Shown: in pieces, positions 1 to 9,585 of the stretch
Position numbering within the stretch: the stretch's first letter is position 1
How the letters are laid out: every line of letters starts with the position of its first letter
Origin: Thermoanaerobaculia bacterium
GTDB taxonomy: Bacteria; Acidobacteriota; Thermoanaerobaculia; Multivoradales; JAHZIX01
NCBI GenBank assembly: GCA_027069135.1
Contig: JALXFE010000342.1
Span: 40,576-104,575 of the forward strand
DNA length: 64,000 nucleotides
Direction of reading: 5' to 3'
Position numbers and translations under genes: made by a program
The notes under the pieces: generated by a model
Seen by the model: only the letters and a program-made list of their open reading frames with translations
Told to the model about the DNA's origin: nothing
Databases searched by the model: none

Positions 1-102
1 GATGACAAGCTCGGTGGTCAGCTCTTGGAGCAGGTGTTCCTGTCGGACCTTGGCCAGTGTAATCAGCGGAGATGCGTCGACGACCCAGGCTTCACCCTCC
101 AC
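1..102 (-). CDS. PIN-domain toxin, DUF3368-like (partial)
   Basis: Only the first 34 codons lie in the window; the gene runs off the left edge. The GTG start at 102 lies inside the last codons of the upstream UPF0175 gene, an overlap typical of toxin-antitoxin pairs. The N-terminus reads WVVDASPLITLAKV, matching the first acidic motif of PIN-fold ribonucleases (VVDASPLI.L). The family is thought to cleave RNA with metal-bound aspartates; only the first Asp is visible here. The toxin role is inferred from family and context. Confidence 0.7.
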   Translation of the reverse strand, partial: MEGEAWVVDASPLITLAKVRQEHLLQELTTELVI

Positions 103-343
103 GAGAGGCTTCAGCGATGATCTCCTCGGCGCTGTACTGGAAGGGTGAGACGTCGAAGCTTCCCAGGGCGTCGAGGAAAGCCGCGCGGGAAAGCCCTGCC
201 ACTTCGGAAGCACGGCCCTGGGAGAGGGCTCCTGTTTCAAACCACTTTACGGCAGCGGCGAGGCGCAGCCTGTCCCCGAAAGTGACGGGATCGTCGTCAA
301 AGGCACGGACGGCCTGGTCTGGAATATCTAATGTCACACGCAT
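92..343 (-). CDS. UPF0175 family antitoxin-like protein
   Basis: An 83-residue protein of the usual UPF0175 size. The N-terminal strand (MRVTLDIPDQAV) is followed by a helical segment with a predicted helix-turn-helix (GRASEVAGLSRAAFLDALG). These proteins are commonly encoded upstream of DUF3368 PIN toxins, as here, and probably act as DNA-binding antitoxins that neutralise the PIN RNase and repress the operon. Its stop overlaps the toxin start. The assignment rests on sequence pattern and gene pairing; no promoter was identified. Confidence 0.75.
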   Translation of the reverse strand: MRVTLDIPDQAVRAFDDDPVTFGDRLRLAAAVKWFETGALSQGRASEVAGLSRAAFLDALGSFDVSPFQYSAEEIIAEASRGG

Positions 344-746
344 TTCTTTTTGGCTCTCCCGTCAGAGATTCTAGCACCCCCGTCTTGACCTCAAGACCTG
401 TACTTCTGCCCCCTCTACTCGATCCTCAACCGCGCTCCGCTCGAATAGGCGACCATCTCCGGGGTGTACATGGGCTGGACGGTGGCGGGACCGACCCGGA
501 AATCGTCGTATGACGGCGAAGGGAGACTCTTCGGAGCGGCCGCCCGCCAGCACCTGCGGACTCCGGTCGCAATCAAGGACAGAGCCTCCCGTCTGGCGGG
601 GGGGGGCTCTCTCGGACGGCAACCTCAGGGAGTCGACACTCACCAGACCCTGTTAGACTCCGGTACAGTCCCCCATGGGGCGAGCCAGGGAGATCTGATA
701 GCAAGATCTGCATTGGAGCAGTCCGGTTCTTGACAAGGAGGTCACT
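344..746. other. Intergenic region between the two toxin-antitoxin loci
   Basis: No gene is supported here. It contains the duplicated alpha-2-macroglobulin 3' fragment (417-505). Short open frames on both strands have no recognisable motif. The only clear signal is the AAGGAGG ribosome-binding site just before the DUF433 gene. Confidence 0.5.
417..505 (-). pseudogene. Duplicated fragment of the 3' end of the alpha-2-macroglobulin gene
   Basis: About 89 bp here match 1329-1417, the last 30 or so codons of the large macroglobulin gene, with one difference seen (gaccatctcc against gaccatttcc). The match starts near the stop codon and ends abruptly inside the coding sequence. It is a non-functional remnant of a local duplication or recombination event that now flanks the DUF433/DUF5615 pair on the other side. 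Confidence 0.8.
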
Positions 747-995
747 ATGCCAGGAGTCCCTCGCATCGAAGTCAACCCCAAGATCATGCTGGGAAAGCCC
801 GTCATCCAGGGAACTCGGATTCCAGTGGATCTTCTCCTGAGAAAACTCGGCGAAGGAGCCGCCACGAAAGACCTCCTCGATGCCTATCCCCATTTGACCC
901 GTCAAGACATTCAAGCCGCTTTGACCTACGCCGCCGTGAGTCTTTCCCACGAAGAAACCCTCGTCTTCGACTTGCCTGCTGCAGCTGAAGGTTGA
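747..995 (+). CDS. DUF433 antitoxin-like protein
   Basis: An 82-residue protein with the DUF433 signature: IEVNPKIMLGKPVIQGTRIPVDLLL, then a helix-turn-helix-like part (LLDAYPHLTRQDIQAALTYAA). DUF433 proteins are the antitoxin-like partners of DUF5615 (Mut7-C/PIN-like) proteins, and a DUF5615 gene follows 6 bp downstream. An AAGGAGG ribosome-binding site sits 7 nt before the ATG. Intact length and motif suggest it is functional even though its partner looks damaged. Confidence 0.85.
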   Translation: MPGVPRIEVNPKIMLGKPVIQGTRIPVDLLLRKLGEGAATKDLLDAYPHLTRQDIQAALTYAAVSLSHEETLVFDLPAAAEG

Positions 996-1001
996 GGCGC
1001 G

Positions 1002-1202
1002 ATGCGCTTCCTCGCAGATGAGAGCTGCGACTTCGCAGCGGTCCGAGCCCTCTGTGAAGCGGGACATGAAGTCCTTACGGTCGCGGATGTGGCTCCAGCC
1101 TCAGAAGATCAGGCCGTCGTCAATCTCATCGATCGGATCGGAGACCGGATCAAAGGGAGATTTGTCGTCCTTCAACCGGGCCGGGCGAGAATCACCGGAT
1201 AG
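1002..1202 (+). pseudogene. DUF5615 (PIN-like) toxin with internal deletion
   Basis: The 66-residue product starts like a DUF5615 protein (MRFLADESCDFAAVRALCEAGHEV) and ends like one (DRIGDRIKGRFVVLQPGRARI), but the central part is absent. Family members are usually about 110-120 residues, with an internal segment carrying the T-D-K-D-F acidic motif. The missing stretch is roughly 45-50 codons and leaves the frame open, so the gene is best read as an in-frame deletion that inactivates the nuclease while the antitoxin gene stays intact. Confidence 0.75.
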
Positions 1203-1326
1203 CAACCGCCTAACACCCCGAGCAACAGAGCACCCAGGATCATCTGGATCATCGGCTGCGACCTCTTCGTCGCGGTCCGGACACCTCATCCGGTCCCTTC
1301 GTCCGGGCGGGCCCGGAGGCCGGGGC

Positions 1327-4300
1327 TTACTCGATCCTCAACCGCGCTCCGCTCGAATAGGCGACCATTTCCGGGGTGTACATGGGCTGGACGGTGGCGG
1401 GACCGACCCGGAAATCGCCGCCGGTGGTGGCCCGCAGACGGTATTTGAAGGTGTATTCGCCCACCGGCAGGCGATCGAAGAAGAAATTGGTGCCGCTGTC
1501 GCGAACCTCCTCGTACCAGCCGATTCCCAGATTCCATTTGTAGCCGGAGGTGAGGGTTTCGGGCTCGAAGCCGGCGCCCCGGGGGTCGCGCAGGTGAACG
1601 TACTCGAGGGTGTGGCGGCTGCGTAGGGAGAGGTGGACCTCCACGCTATCCCCGGGCTCAAGACTCTCGTCATCGGCTAGGGGCCGCAGAATCCACTGCC
1701 CGTCCTCCGGTAAGCGCTTGAAATAGCTGCGCTCGACGGAGAGGAAATCTCCCTGGGCGGCTTCCGGGAGCTTTTCGGTGGAAAAATGCCAGGTGGCCGA
1801 TGCGAAAAGGAGGCCCGGGGTCTCCTTCTCAACCGTCACCGTGGACATCGTCGCAGGATCGATCTCCTCTCCGGGGATCACCAACTGATTCTTCTTGCCG
1901 GTGTACTCATCCGGCTCGAATATGTAGGTCCTGGCGAGAGCCCCGGCAGTGATCGTGGCCTCCTCCCGGGTTCCCAGCTGGCCTTCCTGCTCGAGGTAAT
2001 GGACCAGGGAGTAGAGCACCTCCGCCGTCGCCCGGGTGCTCTGCCAATGGTTGAGCTTCTTGTTGAGCATCAGCCATTGCACCAGGCCACCGCGGCGAGC
2101 ATCCTCCGGATCGAGCTCCGAGAGGACCCGCAGGGCGAAAGCGTGGGTGTCAATGGTGTCGTTGTACCACAGCCAGGAGCGATCTTCCGGGGCCCAATAG
2201 GTCCCCAGGTCCCGCTCGGTCTTGGCGGAATCCATGACGCTATCGAAGACGAACCGGGCCTCCTTCCCTCGACCGGCCCGCTCCAGGGTAAGGGTCAGAT
2301 ACCCCTTGAGGAGCGGGGAGTGCTCCTTCCAATGACGAAAGGAGAAATCAAGCATCGAGCGGCGGTCGTCGTCACTCCACACGCCACCGGTCCAGGAAGT
2401 GTCGGGGTAGCTCGAAAGGACAAAATTCAAAAAGGTGACGGTCTCCCAACAGCAGTCGTTCGCGACCATCTTGCGAATCAGCTCGTCCACATAGTAGGTG
2501 TGGAGATAACCCCAGGCTCTTTGCACCATGGCTTGGGGAATCTCGATGCCGAACTCCAGGGCTCGGGAAAAACCCTGCAATAGATAGGCGGTCATATAGG
2601 TCGACGGCGGTCCCCCGGGCCACCAAGGGAAGGCGCCGGAAGGAATCTGGGCCTTTTCGAGCTTCGCCAAGGAAGCCTGCCTTTCGGCCGCCGCGATAGC
2701 CGGGTCGAGGACGTTGATCAAGGGTAGATCGCTGCGCCCGCCCTGAGCTTGGGCCAACCAGGGGGTTTCTTCGAGGGTCATCTTACGGTTCGGGTCGCCC
2801 TCGTCCCAGGCTTCAAGAGGCGTATCCCGATCCGAGAGCTTCTGCGCCATGGCCGCCACCGCCGGGTACTCCTCGTAGAGGCTCGAGACGATCCCTGTCG
2901 AGAGAAAGCGGTTGAGGGTCTGCTCAGTACATTCGTAGGGGTAGTCCGCCAGATAGGGCAAGGCGGACAAGACGCTGTAGAAGAGCTGACCTTCGAGAGT
3001 CACGACCAGCTGCTCGTCGATGCGGCTCGGATCCTCGTCCGCGGCCAGCTCTTTGAACGTAAGCTGCCGACGGTCAGCGTCCCTCAAGGCAGCGAAGCGA
3101 GATTGGGCGAGATGCACTCGCGAGGGCAAGACCGGCAGGGGCCGCAGCTCGCCATCGCTAAAAGAGCCGGCCCGGCCCACGGCTCGGAAGGCCACGGTCC
3201 CCAGACGCCGTGGCACTTCGATGGGAAAGGTCAACTCGGCACTGCCCCCGACTTCGACCTTGAAAGGACGATCGGTGGTCTCCTCCGGCGAAAGGCCGAA
3301 GAGGGAGGAGAGATCCTCGCCGGTCTCCGGATCCTCGACAGTGAAATTCAGCAGCCCTTCGAAGTCTTCCTCCCCGGCATTGTTGACGACGACCTTGAGC
3401 CGAGCCCGGTCCCCCTCCCGCAGGAATCGCGGCAGGTAGGGACGCACCAGGAGCTCCTTGACGGTCCGTACCCGCTGGGCCAGGGTTCCGGCTCGCAGAT
3501 CCCGAGTCATGGCCACGACCCAGAGATTCCACTCCGTGACCGAGTCCGGAACCTCGATCTCGATAGCGACGGATCCGTCGTCTCCGGTCAGCAGGTGGGG
3601 ATGCCAAAAGGCCGTCTCGGCGAAATTGCTGCGCACCGGCTCCTGTGCCGGTGGAGCCTCTCCTAATGTGGCGGTGTCCTCCAAACGTGGGGAGCCGCCG
3701 CGGAATGAAACTCCATCGGTCTCTTCATCTCCGGCCTCGAAAACCGCATCCGCACTCATGCTTGCCCTGGCCTTCAGGACCCCACCTCTTTCCATCATCA
3801 TGGCTTGCGGTGCCATGGCGTTTCGGAATTGGCGCATCCCCATGCCGCCAATGCCATAACCGCCATAGAACTTCAGGCGATCCCCTTGGAGGCGGGGATA
3901 GGGCATCACCCGACCGAGGCCTGCTCCCCCATGCCAAACGGCACCTCGGGAACCGAGATTGCTCGCCACCGAAGGCAGGCTCGCCGACGAAGGGTAGAGA
4001 TTCAAGGGGTCGAAGGGTCGGTGCGGGGCGAAGAGATCGAGGCTCCGGTCTACCATATAGGCCAGGACCTCCGCCGCCCCTCGGTGGAGCTCTTCCTGAT
4101 CCGCCCCGCGGACCACCAACCGCCAGGTCTCCCGGGCTCCCGGCCGCAGGGTGTCCCGGAAAGTAGAGAACGATACGTTCAGCTGGCGATCGTCCCACGG
4201 CACGAAGAACCGCACCTGGCGGGTCATGGGTTGGTAGTCCCGCACCGTAGTCAGCCGCAGGGCGAACCCTCCCCGATCCTCTGCGGTGACGGGAATTTCG

Positions 4301-7300
4301 AGGACCCGTGGACCCCCTTGAGAACGGAGAATCCGCCGTTCCAGACGTTCTCGACCTCGAAACCGCTCGAGGACCAGGTCCTGATCTTCGAGGCCGGAAT
4401 GGACGAGGATCCGAGCCGTCTCCCCCACCGCTACGGAGGATCGCTGCGCCCACAGCGCCAGAGGAAGCACCAGAGAGTCCCGATTCTTCCGGGAATCCTT
4501 GCCCGGAGCTACAACGAGATCTTGTTGGGTTTTAAAGACGGCGCCGAAATCGTCTGGGGTCGAATAGCGCAAACGGTAGACCCCGGGGCGCAATGCCGGC
4601 AACTCGACGGTGCCCATCCCCGCCTCGCCATGGGTCACGGATCCCCTCGCCAGCTCGCGACCGTCGCTCCACGTGCGAAACGGCTGCGCATCGTCGAGAT
4701 TCGTATCCCAGCGGGCCTTCTTGCGATCGCCGGCGGTTTGGTAGACCTCAAGACCCGGGGGCGCCGGAACGGCGGGTTGTTCCGCCGGAAGAATCGCAGC
4801 TGCCGGCTGCTCCACGGAAAAAAGCCGCCACGCCCCTTCTCCGGATCGGGGCTCGCCATCGAGATCCGTCCGCAGGAGGTCTACGCTCGCACCCTTCCCT
4901 TCGACCAGAAATCCTCTCGTCGAAAGAATCTTCGCTTCGACGGCTACAAACCCCAGGCGGAAGACCCGGGAGGCGGTGCGGGTCTCCCCTCCCTCCGCCG
5001 TGAGATCCGCCGTGACGCGATATCGATAGCTGACCTGCTGGTCCTCGCTACCCGCCAAACGCTCGTCGGCAAGGGGCGTGAAGCTGAGGACGAAGCTGCC
5101 TTTTTCATCGAGACCTGCCTCTCCGGAGGCAACGATCTCTTCCGATCTGCGGGGAGCCCACCACCACCACGAAGGGTAGATCGGCTCCCGGGAGATCCGC
5201 CAGGCGACCTCACCGCCAGTAACCGGCAACCCGAAATAATATTTCGCCTCCCCCTCGAGCCTCGCCGGTTGGTTGAGCCGCAACGCCGTCGCGGGCGGAG
5301 CCAGGGACACCTCGAAGGTGGGGCGCTTGTACTCTTCGACTCGAATACTCGCCTGCCCCGGCAGACTCGACCGGACTTGCCAGGCCCCCAACGCCCGCCC
5401 GGTCGGCACCCGAAAGCTGCCGGAAGCGGATCCGAAAGCGTTGGTCTTCGCCGAGACGGTCTCGACGACTTGACCGTTCGCGTCTACCAGGCTGACTTCC
5501 ACCGCGGACTCCCCTCGGGTCTCGAAGCGGCCGGCAAGTGCATCGGCACGATAGGCGACGATCTTCCACAGAACTTCCTGCTGGGGACGGTAAATACTAC
5601 GGTCCGTGTAGACCAAGGCCGCGCTGCGCTCCTGAGGGTCGGGGCGGGGGTAGAGCCTAAAGGGCCCACCGTCTAAGGCTAGATCTCTTCCGCGACGGGC
5701 GATCAAGAAGTAGCTGCGACGCCCCTCATCTTCCGGTTCCAAAAAAATGCGGCCGTCCGCTGCGGTCCGCCGTGTCGGTTGGGGCTGATGTCCCTTCTGC
5801 CAATCGTAGCGGTAGGGGGTAACCTCCACCCCTTCCAAGGGCTTGCCGCTATCTCCGTCCACCACCGTGATCTCTCGGCCACCCTCGAGCTCGCGGTTCA
5901 GGATCACCATCGAAGTCACCACCAGGCGGACGGCGCTCATGGAGTTGCCGGACCTCTTGAAATCCTCCCGCGTCGAGGCGGCGACCACGTAGATGCCGGC
6001 CTCGTCGAGGGCTCCCGCCGGCGCCGTGACAAAGGTCCGGTGGAGTCGATGGTCCCGGGTCGGCGGAAGATCCACAGTCCAGGCCGCGACGGGCTTCCCG
6101 TTGCTCACCAGGGGCTCGATTTCCTGGTGGGTCGGCAGGAGGTCGTAGCTCTTCGCCGCCTCGAGGCCCTTCTCGAAATCGATCGCATAGGCGCGCAGAA
6201 ACAAGCGCTCGATGTTCTTGTGCAAAACCTCGATGGACCGCCGACGGGGGCCGTCGGCGAGCATGGCCTCCAGCGAGTATTGAGGCAGCTCGATGGACTC
6301 GGCGATAGACCGGCAACGCCGGCCCCCGACGCTCCCCTGATGCCGCTGCTGCCCCTCTCGGGCGATCTCCAAAGCCCGAATGAGAGCATCCGGTTCCCCG
6401 GTATCCCGCACCCACTCGGCCTGGGTAGCCTTACCCATGGACCACCAGGCGTAGCGGCGGCCCAGACGCTCCAAGTTCTCCTCGAGATCCCTCTGCAACA
6501 CGGAGCGATCCCCGGCGTCAGAAAACGAGCCCGCCAAGACTTCCAGGAGCTGGCGCCGAGCCTCGAAGGCGGCTTCCGGCCGCTGATTCTCCCGGTGCCA
6601 AGCCTCGAGATCGCCGAGGACGGCAGCCACCCTCAGCAGCGGATGGGTGCTGCTATCGCTCGGATCCGCCACCCCGCCGGCCCCCCTGCCGGTTTCGAGA
6701 AGCTGGGCCACGTCGAGGCGGTAGAGGCTGGTGCTCTCTTGGGGGGTCCATTGGGCAGAATTTGCCAACGCCTCCTGCCACAGATAGCTCACCGCATCCC
6801 GCAGCGTGCCTCGGATACGGGCCGGATAGTCGTTGGCGTCGAAGTACTCCGCCAACGTACCCAGGGACTCGCCTCCCCAGGCTTCCCGCTGGGCCCAGGC
6901 GCGGCCGAAAGCGGCCATGGCTTCCTCGAAAATCTGGTCCCGATCCCAGGCTTTCAAGTCAACTTCACCGACGGTATCGACACGCTCTCGCTGGCCGATT
7001 TCCCAGGAATAGGCCTCGAGGTAATGGGTCAGGGTCCGAGCATAGAAAAGCTCCAGGACCAGCCGCTCCATGGCCCCCGTCGGCCACGGCTCCTGGCGCA
7101 GGAAGCGCACAGTGGTCTCATACCCATGGAGCCCGGTGCGCAGCTGCACCTCTTGGATCAACGACCGAGCCCACGCCGGTCCGTTCCCGGCCGCCTGGGC
7201 AGCGGCACGGGCCTCGGCCGCCACAATCGCTGCGGCCTCAAATTTCTGTTCCGCGACGAGTCGCTCGATCTCCTCAAAGGGGTCCTTGGACGCCACGGCG

Positions 7301-7443
7301 TTCTCCTTTTCCGGGTCCGGCATCGGTGGGGTTTCTTGGGCGCCGGCATGAAGAGGCCCACATCCGCTCGAGGCGAAAGAGAGCGAAATCAAAAAAAGCG
7401 AAAGCCAACGAGAGGGCGAGCGAGTCTTCAGATCATTCACCAT
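1327..7443 (-). CDS. Bacterial alpha-2-macroglobulin (MG domains, thioester)
   Basis: A 2038-residue cell-envelope protein. The N-terminus is basic and hydrophobic, ending in SSGC near residue 28, a weak lipobox, so it may be a lipoprotein. Macroglobulin-like beta-sandwich domains follow, with an MG2-type part near 600-720 (VYTDRSIYRPQQEVLWK). The alpha-2-macroglobulin core (about 1270-1400, FWHPHLLTGDDGSVAIEIEVPDSVTEWN) leads into the thioester motif YECTEQ, Cys1505 and Gln1508, and a terpenoid-cyclase-like helical domain. Such proteins trap attacking proteases by covalent thioester capture in the periplasm, usually with a PBP1C partner; no pbpC is seen here. A 3'-end fragment is duplicated at 417-505. 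The central Gly/Met-rich stretch (about 1150-1200) is probably a flexible bait-like linker. Confidence 0.9.
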   Translation of the reverse strand: MVNDLKTRSPSRWLSLFLISLSFASSGCGPLHAGAQETPPMPDPEKENAVASKDPFEEIERLVAEQKFEAAAIVAAEARAAAQAAGNGPAWARSLIQEVQLRTGLHGYETTVRFLRQEPWPTGAMERLVLELFYARTLTHYLEAYSWEIGQRERVDTVGEVDLKAWDRDQIFEEAMAAFGRAWAQREAWGGESLGTLAEYFDANDYPARIRGTLRDAVSYLWQEALANSAQWTPQESTSLYRLDVAQLLETGRGAGGVADPSDSSTHPLLRVAAVLGDLEAWHRENQRPEAAFEARRQLLEVLAGSFSDAGDRSVLQRDLEENLERLGRRYAWWSMGKATQAEWVRDTGEPDALIRALEIAREGQQRHQGSVGGRRCRSIAESIELPQYSLEAMLADGPRRRSIEVLHKNIERLFLRAYAIDFEKGLEAAKSYDLLPTHQEIEPLVSNGKPVAAWTVDLPPTRDHRLHRTFVTAPAGALDEAGIYVVAASTREDFKRSGNSMSAVRLVVTSMVILNRELEGGREITVVDGDSGKPLEGVEVTPYRYDWQKGHQPQPTRRTAADGRIFLEPEDEGRRSYFLIARRGRDLALDGGPFRLYPRPDPQERSAALVYTDRSIYRPQQEVLWKIVAYRADALAGRFETRGESAVEVSLVDANGQVVETVSAKTNAFGSASGSFRVPTGRALGAWQVRSSLPGQASIRVEEYKRPTFEVSLAPPATALRLNQPARLEGEAKYYFGLPVTGGEVAWRISREPIYPSWWWWAPRRSEEIVASGEAGLDEKGSFVLSFTPLADERLAGSEDQQVSYRYRVTADLTAEGGETRTASRVFRLGFVAVEAKILSTRGFLVEGKGASVDLLRTDLDGEPRSGEGAWRLFSVEQPAAAILPAEQPAVPAPPGLEVYQTAGDRKKARWDTNLDDAQPFRTWSDGRELARGSVTHGEAGMGTVELPALRPGVYRLRYSTPDDFGAVFKTQQDLVVAPGKDSRKNRDSLVLPLALWAQRSSVAVGETARILVHSGLEDQDLVLERFRGRERLERRILRSQGGPRVLEIPVTAEDRGGFALRLTTVRDYQPMTRQVRFFVPWDDRQLNVSFSTFRDTLRPGARETWRLVVRGADQEELHRGAAEVLAYMVDRSLDLFAPHRPFDPLNLYPSSASLPSVASNLGSRGAVWHGGAGLGRVMPYPRLQGDRLKFYGGYGIGGMGMRQFRNAMAPQAMMMERGGVLKARASMSADAVFEAGDEETDGVSFRGGSPRLEDTATLGEAPPAQEPVRSNFAETAFWHPHLLTGDDGSVAIEIEVPDSVTEWNLWVVAMTRDLRAGTLAQRVRTVKELLVRPYLPRFLREGDRARLKVVVNNAGEEDFEGLLNFTVEDPETGEDLSSLFGLSPEETTDRPFKVEVGGSAELTFPIEVPRRLGTVAFRAVGRAGSFSDGELRPLPVLPSRVHLAQSRFAALRDADRRQLTFKELAADEDPSRIDEQLVVTLEGQLFYSVLSALPYLADYPYECTEQTLNRFLSTGIVSSLYEEYPAVAAMAQKLSDRDTPLEAWDEGDPNRKMTLEETPWLAQAQGGRSDLPLINVLDPAIAAAERQASLAKLEKAQIPSGAFPWWPGGPPSTYMTAYLLQGFSRALEFGIEIPQAMVQRAWGYLHTYYVDELIRKMVANDCCWETVTFLNFVLSSYPDTSWTGGVWSDDDRRSMLDFSFRHWKEHSPLLKGYLTLTLERAGRGKEARFVFDSVMDSAKTERDLGTYWAPEDRSWLWYNDTIDTHAFALRVLSELDPEDARRGGLVQWLMLNKKLNHWQSTRATAEVLYSLVHYLEQEGQLGTREEATITAGALARTYIFEPDEYTGKKNQLVIPGEEIDPATMSTVTVEKETPGLLFASATWHFSTEKLPEAAQGDFLSVERSYFKRLPEDGQWILRPLADDESLEPGDSVEVHLSLRSRHTLEYVHLRDPRGAGFEPETLTSGYKWNLGIGWYEEVRDSGTNFFFDRLPVGEYTFKYRLRATTGGDFRVGPATVQPMYTPEMVAYSSGARLRIE

Positions 7444-7523
7444 AGTATTAGTTTAGACGCCCCGCCCCCAGGAAAGGGAAACCGGAATCTCGAAATCCGC
7501 ATGCATCCGCCCTTGTTCGGGGC

Positions 7524-9446
7524 TTACCGCTCCTCAGAGCTCAACTCCCACGCCAGATCTTGAGTGGTGATCAGATAGGACAGGCGCCGCTCCTCGTCGC
7601 CTTCTTTCCTCAGAAGCCAACAATCCGATCGCGGCCGCCAACTCCAATCTCCGAGGGTCTTGCACTTGGATTCGACGAAGATTCGGCCATCCCCAACCGC
7701 CAGCTTCCACTTCCACCGGGAAGCTCGATTCGCTCCTCCGGGAACCAAAGGGCGTCCGAGGAAACTCATCGGCCGTTTCTCTCCCAGGAGGTGCAGGATC
7801 GTGGGGGCGATGTCGAGGAGCCCCCCGACTTCGGGGACGATACCCTCCAAGTCCTTGGGGGCGCCGCGAGGCAAGCGGAGGTAAAGGGGAACAAATGTGA
7901 GACCGGCGGCCAACGGCGCCTCCTCCGGGAGGCCGGCCACCCCTCGTAATCTCTGGTGATCGAATCCCTCCGCCGTATGGTCCCCATAGATAACGACCAA
8001 GGTATCGTCCAACAGGCCTTCCTCTTGAAGACGCTCGAAATAATTCCGCAGGGCCCCATCGAAATAATGAAACACCTGGAGATATCGACCTAAGGGAGTT
8101 CCTTCGAGGGATCCCATGGGCATCCGAGGGAAGCCCGGGGGCAGAGGCTCGAAAGGTGGATGGGTGGAGAGGGTGACAAGAAAGCCGAAGAAGGGCTTCG
8201 GGGTACGCCGCAGGATTTCCACTGTACGCTCGACGAAGAAGAGGTGATCCGCTAAACCCCAGGAGATTCGCATGCCTTCTCCCAGCTCTCGGCGAAAGTA
8301 GGAATCTTCGAAGCCGTAGGCCGGATGGATTCTCCCCCGATTCCAAAACCCGCGCTTGAAGGCATGGGCGGAGAACGTCCCGTACCCCCGATCCCGGAGG
8401 AGGGCCGGAAGGGCCACGAAACGGTTCTCGGCATGGACGTAGGCCACCGCCCCCCGCGGCAGGGGGTGGAGAGAATTGAGCACCAGATACTCCGCATCGG
8501 AGGTCCGCCCGTCCGAAGTCTGGTCGAGAATCCGTGGATAATGACGGGAGCTCCGCCGCAATTCCTGTAGGAAAGGGGTCACCGGTCGCCCCTCGACCTC
8601 GGCGTCGACCACCCAATGGGCCAAGGCCTCCACCTGGATGATCAAGACATTGGCACCCCGGATGGCGCCAAAGTGGGGTAGCCGGGCCGATTCCTGAGCC
8701 CGCCGACGGGTGAGCTCGAAGATGCTTTGACGATCTTCGGCGGAGAGCTCGGATCGCTGGGCTCTATCCTCCAGGACCCGTGAAATTTCGAAGAGATGAG
8801 CCCGGAGAAAGCCGTCTTCCAACTGCTGTGCCATATCCGGCTGAACTCGGCTCCTAGGCCCCGAAAGGTCCTTCCGGACCTCGGCAACGCCCGGGCTCGC
8901 CGCAGCCAGAACGGCCAGCAATGCAGCCCAGGGTAGGAGGCGTCCCCGCTTCCTTAGCTGGCGCGCTTGGCGCCGGGGCCACGCCACCGTGAGGGCAGCT
9001 CCCGTAAGGAGGAGGAACATCAGATCGCGCCTCTCGAGGAGATCCCTCACGATCCCAAAGAGGCTCAGGGCTTGGTGGGCGGACCGCGCTGCTTGAGGGG
9101 GCACGATGGTGCCGAAAAACCGAAGATAGAGCACATCTGCGAGGCCAAAAAAGACCAACATCAGAGCCATCGCCGCGGCCGAGCGCCAACGCCAGCGGAG
9201 AGGGCACAGAGCCACCGGGATTGCCGGCAGGACCGCGCAGGCCCAGGCGATCCCGGATAGACCGAACCAGGGTCCGCCCTGCAACGGCTGGTCGCCTAAG
9301 GTCGCCACGAGATGATCCGCGAGAGCAGCCGCGAGAACGGTCCAAAGCAGCGGCAGAACTCCCAAGAAAAAGGCTCCCCGGGGCCGGTGTTGCCGCCAGG
9401 ACAGAGCCCCGCTCGCGAGGCAGAAGATAGTAAGTGCGACCGCCAA
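7524..9446 (-). CDS. LTA-synthase-like membrane sulfatase-family protein
   Basis: About 640 residues. The first 200 contain several hydrophobic membrane segments. The extracytoplasmic alkaline-phosphatase/sulfatase-fold domain begins with ANVLIIQVEALAHWVV (metal-binding acidic residue) and has DQTSDGRTSDAEY at the expected nucleophile Thr/Ser position. FSAHAFKRGFWNRG, LSTHPPF and VVIYGDHTAEG are the usual later metal-ligand motifs. Homologues transfer phosphoglycerol or phosphoethanolamine groups to envelope glycans or lipids; the substrate here is unknown. The start is uncertain: no in-frame ATG precedes the first membrane segment and a TTG at 9446 is used. Confidence 0.8.
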   Translation of the reverse strand: MAVALTIFCLASGALSWRQHRPRGAFFLGVLPLLWTVLAAALADHLVATLGDQPLQGGPWFGLSGIAWACAVLPAIPVALCPLRWRWRSAAAMALMLVFFGLADVLYLRFFGTIVPPQAARSAHQALSLFGIVRDLLERRDLMFLLLTGAALTVAWPRRQARQLRKRGRLLPWAALLAVLAAASPGVAEVRKDLSGPRSRVQPDMAQQLEDGFLRAHLFEISRVLEDRAQRSELSAEDRQSIFELTRRRAQESARLPHFGAIRGANVLIIQVEALAHWVVDAEVEGRPVTPFLQELRRSSRHYPRILDQTSDGRTSDAEYLVLNSLHPLPRGAVAYVHAENRFVALPALLRDRGYGTFSAHAFKRGFWNRGRIHPAYGFEDSYFRRELGEGMRISWGLADHLFFVERTVEILRRTPKPFFGFLVTLSTHPPFEPLPPGFPRMPMGSLEGTPLGRYLQVFHYFDGALRNYFERLQEEGLLDDTLVVIYGDHTAEGFDHQRLRGVAGLPEEAPLAAGLTFVPLYLRLPRGAPKDLEGIVPEVGGLLDIAPTILHLLGEKRPMSFLGRPLVPGGANRASRWKWKLAVGDGRIFVESKCKTLGDWSWRPRSDCWLLRKEGDEERRLSYLITTQDLAWELSSEER

Positions 9447-9585
9447 AAGAAAACCTCGAAAATCCCAAGAGCTCGACGCCCCGGGACAATATCAGGGCCA
9501 TACTCCACTGCGCATAAACGCAGGAGAAGAGAGAAGATATTCCAGGAAACCAAAATGAGAGGTGGTGAATTCCCGAAGTGGCCGA

